Part shown: positions 7,125-13,009 of the stretch, one piece after another | Numbering within the stretch: the stretch's first letter is position 1 | Layout: every line of letters begins with the position of its first letter | Source: an uncultured Alcaligenaceae bacterium | GTDB lineage: Bacteria > Pseudomonadota > Gammaproteobacteria > Burkholderiales > Burkholderiaceae_B | Assembly (NCBI GenBank): GCA_937897265.1 | Contig: CALCPT010000645.1 | Location: 1-14,889, forward strand | Reading direction: 5' to 3' | Length of the DNA stretch: 14,889 bases | Translations under genes and position numbers: made by a program | The notes under the pieces: generated by a model | Database searches by the model: none | What the model saw: only the letters and a program-made list of their open reading frames with translations | What the model was told of the DNA's origin: nothing

Positions 7125-7628
7125 CTAATCACACGAAAAAACAATATCGGTACCGTTGTCGCCCTCGTACAGGTCACCCACAAACGCTAGACCAATCCAT
7201 TCCCAACCGTGCTCGGATAGCCAGTCTTGATAGACTTGCTCTGACAAATCGCGGGTTGCCGGCATCTCAAAACGAACCGTCACACTCAAGGTTAGGCCGT
7301 TTTCGTCACCGTCCAAGGCCCACTCGGTATTATCTTCAGTCAATGCGACTTCAACTACGCCAGTATTGCGCCCCAGCGACAAGCCTTGCTTTTTAAACAA
7401 GCCACCTGTGAAGTAGTTAACGTCAAGCTGCAGCGGCTGCAAAGCCTGCCAAGCTGCCTGTTTAAGCCTTTTACGCTCAGCGGCGCCCGAGGCAGCATTT
7501 GCCGCCAGCAACAGTTCAGACGCATCGCTGATCTTGCCGTAATCCTCATCGTCATCAATCTCATCCTCAGGAGGAAGATTGATTTTCAGGCCTGAGATCG
7601 TCCATTCAAATTTAGCAATTTTGGTCAT
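7125..7628 (-). CDS. Hypothetical acidic cytoplasmic protein, 167 residues
   Basis: I do not recognise this family. The protein has no signal peptide or membrane segment. It is acidic, with a cluster EDEIDDDEDYG at 21-31 that could bind metal or be flexible, a helical alanine-rich segment (about 38-65), and a C-terminal half with alternating hydrophobic residues suggesting beta-strands, including LTLSVTVRFEM at 112-122. A tryptophan/aromatic patch, WLSEHGWEWIGLAF, sits at 136-149, and it ends in a Cys-Asp. The frame is open for its full length and its codon use resembles that of its neighbours. The ATG at 7628 has no strong ribosome-binding site. It is transcribed toward the catabolic block, 65 bases from the receptor start, but a separate candidate promoter lies between them. 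It may be an immunity- or chaperone-like small protein; no function is claimed. Confidence 0.65.
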   Translation of the reverse strand: MTKIAKFEWTISGLKINLPPEDEIDDDEDYGKISDASELLLAANAASGAAERKRLKQAAWQALQPLQLDVNYFTGGLFKKQGLSLGRNTGVVEVALTEDNTEWALDGDENGLTLSVTVRFEMPATRDLSEQVYQDWLSEHGWEWIGLAFVGDLYEGDNGTDIVFSCD

Positions 7629-7744
7629 AGTAGTTGGCTAACGATTATTTGGTGAAATAGATGATCGCATTATGCCTTGAAGCCGCTCAAAGGGCGACAC
7701 CGTGCGTTGGCGCTCTCCTGTTGCAATTTCTTACAACCCAAACG

Positions 7745-7767
7745 GCGATTGATCGCTAAAATTTAGC
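7745..7767. promoter_or_regulatory. Two interlocked palindromes upstream of the small DUF2335 pair
   Basis: GCGAT-TG-ATCGC (7745-7756) and GCTAAA-A-TTTAGC (7755-7767) overlap by two bases. The second contains TAAAAT (7757-7762), a five-of-six match to the -10 hexamer for plus-strand transcription, 42 bases before the TTG start. No well-spaced -35 is evident, which would suit an activator-dependent promoter. The location between divergent genes (7628 minus, 7805 plus) fits an operator region. Confidence 0.4.
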
Positions 7768-7792
7768 CATCTGACTCAGTTTTGACCTACTC

Positions 7793-7798
7793 AGGAGG
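7793..7798 (+). promoter_or_regulatory. Perfect Shine-Dalgarno that fixes a TTG start
   Basis: AGGAGG lies six bases upstream of TTG at 7805. It is the strongest ribosome-binding site in the window and is the main reason for accepting the small gene that follows as real despite its non-ATG start. Confidence 0.75.
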
Positions 7799-7804
7799 CT
7801 CATA

Positions 7805-8008
7805 TTGAAACCCTTACGCGCAATGCTCACAAAACTATATTGCTCAGCGCAGAAATCTTTTAGCAAAAACAGTCGAGCCAAGCTGCCTGCAGACGCCTAC
7901 ACACAACACGACTTTTCTCGAGTGATGACCGATATGCGTCTAATTGGCCAAGACTTGAACAATACAACAAAGCGTGCTTTGGATCAGTATGGCCAATCGT
8001 CATACTAA
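7805..8008 (+). CDS. Small protein of unknown function, 67 residues, TTG start
   Basis: The TTG start is preceded by a perfect AGGAGG with six-base spacing. The product is basic in its first half, with a KNSRAK stretch and a cysteine at position 13, and its second half is polar and probably helical (VMTDMRLIGQDLNNTTKRAL). It has no signal peptide and no membrane segment. Its last 20 bases overlap the proposed ATG of the next gene, which encodes a DUF2335-like membrane protein, so the two are likely translated in a coupled way and may act together. I do not recognise a family. The rare start codon combined with the strong ribosome-binding site suggests expression tuned at initiation. Confidence 0.65.
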   Translation: MKPLRAMLTKLYCSAQKSFSKNSRAKLPADAYTQHDFSRVMTDMRLIGQDLNNTTKRALDQYGQSSY

Positions 8009-8381
8009 GGCGCACTCACGCGACTCTGGCCAAGAACTCACTCTGTCATCAACCACAACAGACTGCCCTCTTTTACCAATTGAACAACTCGAACGGCTTG
8101 CCCGTATTGCACCCGAACGGGTCAACTGGGTATTTGAACAAACATCGATTGAATCTGCTCATCGGCGCAACGAGCATCGTCGCGTGCACACGCTTATCTT
8201 TTCAGAACGTTTAGTGAGTATTTTTTGTGCGCTCGTGGTCGCGCTCGCGGGCTTAGCCTCGGCACTATACTGCGCCATCATTAATAAAGAGATCGCCGCC
8301 TCCGTGCTCGGAGGGGCGACTCTAGTTGGTATGGTGACCGCGTTTATTGCTGGCAAAAAACCGACAGAAAAAACGACTTAA
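7989..8381 (+). CDS. DUF2335-like small inner-membrane protein
   Basis: The 130-residue product has the layout of DUF2335 (COG5346-type) proteins: a variable polar N-terminus, then a PLLPIEQLERLARIAPERV segment near 27-45 resembling the family pattern LPPPEELERYEEIVPGA. A charged helix with SAHRRNEHRR (56-65) follows, then two hydrophobic segments at about 76-98 and 102-122, and a lysine-rich tail. Such proteins are predicted to sit in the cytoplasmic membrane as a short hairpin; their function is unknown. The ATG at 7989 is preferred; a GTG at 7974 in the same frame would add five residues. It overlaps the preceding 67-residue gene by 20 bases. Its stop shares a TTAA palindrome (8378-8381) with the stop of the convergent monooxygenase gene. 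The family call comes from pattern memory without a search. Confidence 0.7.
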   Translation: MANRHTKAHSRDSGQELTLSSTTTDCPLLPIEQLERLARIAPERVNWVFEQTSIESAHRRNEHRRVHTLIFSERLVSIFCALVVALAGLASALYCAIINKEIAASVLGGATLVGMVTAFIAGKKPTEKTT

Positions 8382-9994
8382 CGGGTCAACACCATGCCGC
8401 GGTAACCCTCTGCGGCGACTTGATCGCAGATCACGCGGTATTTATCTAAGCCGGCAACATAAGGCATAAAGACCCTAGGTTTACCTGGGATGTTGGCGCC
8501 CACATACCAAGAATTTGCCAACGGATAGAGGGTTGAGTCGCCCACTTCATTCACGTGCTTGACCCACTTCTCTTCTGCATCCAAGTCGGCCTCAACGCGT
8601 GCGTATTGTTTCTCTTTGACGTGTTTGAGTAGATCAAAAATCCAATCCACGTGTTGCTCGATCGCCGAAATCATATTGGTTTTGACCGATGGGCTACCAG
8701 GGCCCGTAATGATCAGCATATTCGGGAAACCTGCTGTCATCAAACCCAGATAGGTCTTGGGGCCTTCAGACCACTTTTTACGTAACTCAGCTCCGTCATT
8801 GACCTGAATATCGATATCCATAATCGCGCCGGTCATGGCATCAAAGCCCGTAGCAAAGATGATCGCATCAAACTCGTACTCGGCATCAGTTGTTTTGATG
8901 CCCTTCTCGGTGATCTCAACGATCGGGGCATTTTTGATATTGACTAGTGTGACATTTGGCCGATTGAATGTCTCAAAATAATCGGTATCTAGCGGCAGGC
9001 GCTTGGTGCCGATGTAGTGGTCATTGGGGCACAAGATCTCAGCAACCTTAGCGTCTTTGACGATGCTGCGAATTTTTCGACGAACAAATTCAGAGACCGC
9101 CTCGTTGGCCTCTTTATTAACCAGCAGATCTTTGTATGAGTACAAAAAGCTGATGTTGCCGCCAGTGTTCCACTTTTTCTCAAAGCTCTGTTCGCGAGCG
9201 TCTTCAGAATCTTCAAGTACGTTTTTAGTTGGAGGCGGATAGCCAGAAATCCCGAAGGGTGTTTTATTGGCTTCAGCGCGCGCCTCTTTATAACGGGCCT
9301 TATGCTTTTTAACGACCTCTTCAGGCAGTTTGTAATTCACCGATGGCACGCTAAAGTTGGCCGTGCGCTGAAACACATGCAAATGCTTGGCTTCTTTAGC
9401 CACGACGGGAATCGTTTGAATCCCCGAGGCACCCGTGCCGATGATCCCTACCCGCTTGCCGGTGAAATCAACTTTTTCATGCGGCCACTGACCTGTGTGG
9501 TACCACTTGCCTTTGAAATTATTTAGACCTTTAAAGTCGGGCACACGGGGCAACGACAAGTTACCTGAAGCCATGATGCAGAAATTAGCCGAGACCACCT
9601 CACCGGTGGTCGTGGTTAAAGTCCAATTGTTTGTATGTCGATTAAATACCGCAGATTTCACGCGTGTATTGAACTGAATATCACGGCGCAGATCGAAGCG
9701 ATCGGCAACATGGTTAGCGTATTTCAAGATATCGGGTTGTGCAGCAAAACGCTCTGGCCATTCCCACTCTTGCTGCAGGTCGTCTGAAAACGAGTACGAG
9801 TACTCAAGACTTTCAACGTCGCAACGCGCACCGGGGTAGCGGTTCCAGTACCAGGTGCCACCGACCCCGTCACCGGCCTCTAGCACTTTGACGCGAAGCT
9901 TAAGTTCACGCAAGCGGTGTAGTGTGTACATGCCGGCGAAACCCGCGCCAATTACGACAACATCAAATTGCGAGGCTGGTGCTGCTGAAGTCAT
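8378..9994 (-). CDS. Type I Baeyer-Villiger-type flavin monooxygenase
   Basis: These cytoplasmic FAD enzymes use NADPH and O2 to insert oxygen next to a ketone, giving an ester or lactone. The 538 residues match cyclohexanone-monooxygenase-type enzymes (about 540). Visible features in order: FAD site GAGFAG (16-21); GGTWYWNRYPGARCD (45-59), the second BVMO fingerprint; the diagnostic FKGKWYHTGQWP (160-171) with H166 and W170; NADPH site GTGASG (186-191); a KRLPLDTDYFETFN motif near the middle; and ATGFD toward the C-terminus. The ATG at 9994 has GGAGAT seven bases upstream. It is transcribed away from a Bug receptor gene across a 324-base region. A hydrolase, an alcohol dehydrogenase and an aldehyde dehydrogenase 2.4 kb or more away on the same strand could process a lactone product. 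N-oxygenation or aldehyde oxidation is possible in related enzymes. Confidence 0.88.
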   Translation of the reverse strand: MTSAAPASQFDVVVIGAGFAGMYTLHRLRELKLRVKVLEAGDGVGGTWYWNRYPGARCDVESLEYSYSFSDDLQQEWEWPERFAAQPDILKYANHVADRFDLRRDIQFNTRVKSAVFNRHTNNWTLTTTTGEVVSANFCIMASGNLSLPRVPDFKGLNNFKGKWYHTGQWPHEKVDFTGKRVGIIGTGASGIQTIPVVAKEAKHLHVFQRTANFSVPSVNYKLPEEVVKKHKARYKEARAEANKTPFGISGYPPPTKNVLEDSEDAREQSFEKKWNTGGNISFLYSYKDLLVNKEANEAVSEFVRRKIRSIVKDAKVAEILCPNDHYIGTKRLPLDTDYFETFNRPNVTLVNIKNAPIVEITEKGIKTTDAEYEFDAIIFATGFDAMTGAIMDIDIQVNDGAELRKKWSEGPKTYLGLMTAGFPNMLIITGPGSPSVKTNMISAIEQHVDWIFDLLKHVKEKQYARVEADLDAEEKWVKHVNEVGDSTLYPLANSWYVGANIPGKPRVFMPYVAGLDKYRVICDQVAAEGYRGMVLTR

Positions 9995-10318
9995 TGCTGT
10001 ATCTCCGATCTAGCTGTTTTGAGTATCGCCATAGTCTAAACGTATTTTGCAGGATGCCCAAGTCGTACAAGACTGTGCGACGCAATGTTGATTTTTCGCA
10101 GCAAACGTGACTTCTTGCGGCACTGCAGCATGGCGAGCTACTCGTTTGAGATCTGCGGCCCAGCAACGCCAAGTCGCATGTTGGACTTTCGACCCGAACG
10201 AGCAACTCACATCTTGCACTTTCTGCAAAACACAGTAATCTAATCCCCACAATACGGGATCCAACGCCAAGCATCCATCGTGAACAAACCGGATCCTCAT
10301 CAACTGACTGAGACATCG
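9995..10318. promoter_or_regulatory. Divergent control region between the monooxygenase and the second Bug receptor
   Basis: This 324-base stretch holds no convincing gene. For the plus direction, TCTAAT (10239-10244) matches the -10 consensus at five of six positions; the closest -35-like TTGCAC (10214-10219) is 19 bases away, which is long. Overlapping it is the perfect inverted repeat TTGCA-CTTTC-TGCAA (10214-10228), a good operator candidate of the size bound by LysR- or GntR-type regulators. CAACGCCAAG occurs twice about 100 bases apart. For the minus direction only a weak TTGGGC/TAGACT pair is present. An open minus frame across the region (10010-10303) shows no recognisable protein and lacks a ribosome-binding site. 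Confidence 0.4.
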
Positions 10319-11311
10319 ATGAAAGCAAATAGACTCTTCTCACTGGCCGCGCTAGCGACCGCCTTGAGTATCTCGCCCGTCACGCATGGCGCCGAGGCCG
10401 CCACCAACTATCCCACCCAGGTCGTCAAAATTGTTGTGCCTTACACGCCGGGCGGGATCACCGATTTACTGGGGCGCGCCCTGGCGAGTCGTTTAGAGAA
10501 AAAATGGGGGCAATCGGTTGTTGTTGAAAATAAATCAGGGGGCTCTGAGGCCGTAGGCGCTGCCTATGTCGCAAAAAGCAAGCCTGACGGCTACACTGTT
10601 TTTATTGCAAGCGATGCTGCGTTTATCGTGAACCCTTTACTCAAAAAGGGCTTGAACTACAACCCAGAAACCGACTTTGAACCAATTATGCGCTTAGCTG
10701 AAGGCTTGGCCTTCTTGGTGGTAAGGCCTGACCTCAACATCCGCAGTTTAAAAGACCTGCTAGCGATGGCTCAAGCCAAGCCCGGGCAAGTGACTTATGG
10801 ATCAGAGGCAGTCGGTAGCCCCTCAGAGTTTCGTATGCGGATCTTAGGTGGTCTGTCGGGCGGCTACAAAATGAATCACATTCCCTACAACGGTATGGTG
10901 CCAATTATCAGTGACATGCTTGGTGGGCGAGTTGATAGCGCCTGGCTGCCACCGCACTTAGCCAGACCACAGATTGAAGCGAAAGCCTTGCTACCCATCG
11001 CCACGAATGGCCTCAAACGCAACTGGATGTTTCCGGAAGTCCCCACGCTCACAGAGCTAGGATACGACCAGACTGATTTAAGTTTCAAAATGATGATGGC
11101 TGCCCCAGCTGGCACCCCTAAACCCATCATCGATAAAATTGCGCGCGATGTGCTTGAATTAATGCAAACACCAGATTTCAACGAAAAATACGTGCGCTTT
11201 AACGGTTATACCGGTATCGCAAGCTCACCTCAAGAATTTCAAGATTACTTGGTAAAAACGCGGCCGTTTCTCAAACAAGTGATTAAAGATGCTGGTTTTG
11301 AACCTCAATAA
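10319..11311 (+). CDS. Bug/TctC-family periplasmic solute-binding receptor (second of three)
   Basis: The 330-residue precursor starts at the ATG 10319, preceded by GAGACA (10310-10315). A GTG at 10280 would add 13 polar residues before the signal peptide and is less likely. The signal peptide (MKANRLFSLAALATALSIS) ends near GAEA at residue 27. The family signature NYPTQVVKIVVPYTPGGITD follows, with D49 at the loop, then ENKSGGSEAVGAAYVAKSKP, MNHIPYNGMVP and APAGTPKP. This copy departs from the usual PYKG to PYNG and has SAWLPPHLARP at about 213-223, where most Bugs carry an aromatic or serine-rich loop; this probably reflects a different ligand. It is divergently arranged with the Baeyer-Villiger-type gene and may import its substrate or a related carboxylate. 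It ends before a strong shared terminator. Confidence 0.92.
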   Translation: MKANRLFSLAALATALSISPVTHGAEAATNYPTQVVKIVVPYTPGGITDLLGRALASRLEKKWGQSVVVENKSGGSEAVGAAYVAKSKPDGYTVFIASDAAFIVNPLLKKGLNYNPETDFEPIMRLAEGLAFLVVRPDLNIRSLKDLLAMAQAKPGQVTYGSEAVGSPSEFRMRILGGLSGGYKMNHIPYNGMVPIISDMLGGRVDSAWLPPHLARPQIEAKALLPIATNGLKRNWMFPEVPTLTELGYDQTDLSFKMMMAAPAGTPKPIIDKIARDVLELMQTPDFNEKYVRFNGYTGIASSPQEFQDYLVKTRPFLKQVIKDAGFEPQ

Positions 11312-11345
11312 TTGAGGCAATCTGTGCCGCTTGATTGCTAAACAA

Positions 11346-11378
11346 AAGGCCCGCAGCTGTCACCTCGCTGCGGGCCTT
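11346..11378. terminator. Bidirectional intrinsic terminator
   Basis: AAGGCCCGCAGC (11346-11357) and its exact complement GCTGCGGGCCTT (11367-11378) form a 12-base-pair GC-rich stem with a nine-base loop. Read on the minus strand, the stem is followed by TTTTGTT-type sequence, a classical terminator for the cupin gene that ends at 11399. Read on the plus strand, it lies about 35 bases after the Bug receptor stop, with only a short T-run. It serves the convergent pair. Confidence 0.88.
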
Positions 11379-11398
11379 GTCAAATTGACGGGCGAAAC

Positions 11399-11899
11399 TT
11401 ACACCACTTCGTACTTGAAGCGCTTTACCTTCGACATGTCTGTCCCCTCAATGCGAATCAAACTTGTCGAGCCTTTGCGTTCAGGTGCGTGTAAATCGCC
11501 TTCGTTGTAGACATGTGCAATGCCTGGAGTCAGTGCGTAAGACCTGGTGACCTTTACCTTACCGGGCTTGTCAGCGCTGGCATCTTCAATTTTTTGATAG
11601 TCACGCATTTCAGTGGTGCCGCGTGCTTGGCCATAGATTGCCCATGAGTGCGCATGATCGTGGGGATCAGAACTCTTTGGCCCTAAATAATGATGGGCCA
11701 CGATACAAAATCCCAACTCAGGATCTTGATAAATGATCTCGCGCTCGCCCGTGGTCGGGGTAAGGTGCTTGGCAATGAAAGTCTGATCTAACAACACATC
11801 CTTTAACGCCTCGGCAACTTTTTGACGCCCAGCAGGACCAGGATTATTTTTAAGCAAATCGTGACACTGACTAGCAAATTGTTCGATTGTGTGGCCCAT
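11399..11899 (-). CDS. Cupin-fold protein resembling cysteine-dioxygenase-type oxygenases
   Basis: The 166-residue product has a helical N-terminus and a single cupin barrel. The first cupin motif is DPHDHAHSWAIYGQARGTTE, giving probable metal ligands H80 and H82 (H84 nearby), and the second has PGIAHVYN with H129. The H-D-H-x-x-S spacing followed by G-x-x-x-G and a distal His resembles thiol dioxygenases (PF05995-like), which add O2 to a small thiol using Fe(II). The cysteine of the mammalian Cys-Tyr crosslink is not evident, as is common in bacterial members. The ATG at 11899 has GGAG nine bases upstream; a TTG at 11923 is less likely. It lies between two outward-facing or convergent Bug genes. 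Function as a sulfur-compound or general carboxylate cupin oxygenase is inference; a non-catalytic sensor cupin cannot be excluded. Confidence 0.6.
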   Translation of the reverse strand: MGHTIEQFASQCHDLLKNNPGPAGRQKVAEALKDVLLDQTFIAKHLTPTTGEREIIYQDPELGFCIVAHHYLGPKSSDPHDHAHSWAIYGQARGTTEMRDYQKIEDASADKPGKVKVTRSYALTPGIAHVYNEGDLHAPERKGSTSLIRIEGTDMSKVKRFKYEVV

Positions 11900-11963
11900 G
11901 CTTGCTGACTCCGTTATTTTCAATAGGTTTATGTTACCTCAGACGGCATATTTAGCAACAATC

Positions 11964-11969
11964 TATACT
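11964..11969 (+). promoter_or_regulatory. Candidate -10 element for the third Bug receptor
   Basis: TATACT matches the -10 consensus at five of six positions and lies 25 bases before the ATG at 11995, in a 95-base divergent gap. No clear -35 is found at 16-18 bases upstream, so an activator or an extended element would be needed. The gap contains no gene. Confidence 0.28.
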
Positions 11970-11994
11970 AAGACAACATCAAAAGAGACAAAGC

Positions 11995-13002
11995 ATGCGC
12001 GCACCCTCACCCCGACTCAGCCCACTGAATGGGCGGCACCTGTTATCGCTGATCATTTTTATTTTTTGCTGGCTCGGTGCAAACACCACTTTGGCCCAAA
12101 CAAATTACCCAGAGCGACCGATTCGTTTGATCGTCAGTTTTGCAGCAGGTGGTCCGACCGATATCTTCGCGCGACTGGTTGCGGTACGGCTTGAAAAAGA
12201 GTTGGGGCAACCCATCATCGTCGAAAACAAACCCGGTGGCGGTTCAAACATTGGTTCTGAGTTTGTCGCGCGTGCCAAGCCTGATGGCTATACCCTGCTA
12301 CTCGGAACAATCGCCAACACCACCAACATGGCGTTATACAAAAACTTAGGGTACGACACAGAGCGTGACTTTGTACACATCACGCAGATCATGTCTTCAC
12401 CTAGTATCTTGGTCGTCAATAACAATGTTCCAGCAAAAAATTTGGCCGAATTGATTGCCTATGTCCAGGCAAATCCGGGCAAGCTTAGCTATGCCTCGTC
12501 GGGTGCGGGCGGTTTACAACACCACGCTGGTGAACTACTAAAGCTTCGCGCCAACCTAGACATGCTACACATCCCATACAAAGGCGCAGTGCCAGCCCTC
12601 ACCGATGTGATGGGGGGCAATGTCGCCATGGGCTTTAAAACAGCAAGCGGGGTGATGCCCACCATCTTGAATGGCAAGGTCAGAGCGATTGCCGTCGCTG
12701 GCCGTCAACGCTTAGCGCAGTTACCTGACCTTCCTACGATGATTGAGTCTGGTATGCCTGATTTTGAAGTAGATTCGTGGAATGGCTTGTTCGCACCTGC
12801 TGGTACCCCACCAGACATCATCGCCAAGCTTGCAAAAGCAACCATCGCGATCCTGAAATCAGACGAGATTGCAGAAAAATTTAAAACAATCTCTGCGGTC
12901 CCTGTGGGCAGCACACCCGAGCAATTCAAACAGTACGTGCATGAAGAAGTTGTGAAATGGGGGCAAGTGGCTAAACAAGCGGGCGTGAGTATCGATCAGT
13001 GA
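11995..13002 (+). CDS. Bug/TctC-family periplasmic solute-binding receptor (third of three)
   Basis: The 335-residue precursor begins at the ATG 11995, with GAGACA at 11985-11990. It has a longer signal peptide than its paralogues (hydrophobic LLSLIIFIFCWLG, cleavage at TLA-Q near residue 34). The family signature NYPERPIRLIVSFAAGGPTD follows, with D56, then ENKPGGGSNIGSEFVARAKP, LHIPYKGAVPALTDVMGG, a lysine-bearing MGFKTASG loop, and FAPAGTP. All hallmarks are intact. It stops four bases before the convergent ABC ATPase gene, in a shared palindrome. The divergent cupin gene is a candidate functional partner. The three receptors in the window differ clearly from one another outside the motifs, so they are not recent duplicates and probably bind different ligands. 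Confidence 0.94.
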   Translation: MRAPSPRLSPLNGRHLLSLIIFIFCWLGANTTLAQTNYPERPIRLIVSFAAGGPTDIFARLVAVRLEKELGQPIIVENKPGGGSNIGSEFVARAKPDGYTLLLGTIANTTNMALYKNLGYDTERDFVHITQIMSSPSILVVNNNVPAKNLAELIAYVQANPGKLSYASSGAGGLQHHAGELLKLRANLDMLHIPYKGAVPALTDVMGGNVAMGFKTASGVMPTILNGKVRAIAVAGRQRLAQLPDLPTMIESGMPDFEVDSWNGLFAPAGTPPDIIAKLAKATIAILKSDEIAEKFKTISAVPVGSTPEQFKQYVHEEVVKWGQVAKQAGVSIDQ

Positions 13003-13009
13003 GCGCTCA
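13000..13009. repeat. Palindrome carrying both stop codons of a convergent gene pair
   Basis: TGAGCGCTCA is a perfect ten-base palindrome that supplies TGA to the plus-strand Bug receptor and TGA to the minus-strand ABC ATPase. No intrinsic terminator follows in either direction, so transcripts of the pair may overlap at their 3' ends. Confidence 0.6.

Noticed and set aside
10010..10343. Two overlapping minus-strand open frames of 97 and 126 codons upstream of the monooxygenase
   Set aside because: They cover the divergent control region, encode cysteine- and arginine-rich sequence with no recognisable domain, and lack a ribosome-binding site.
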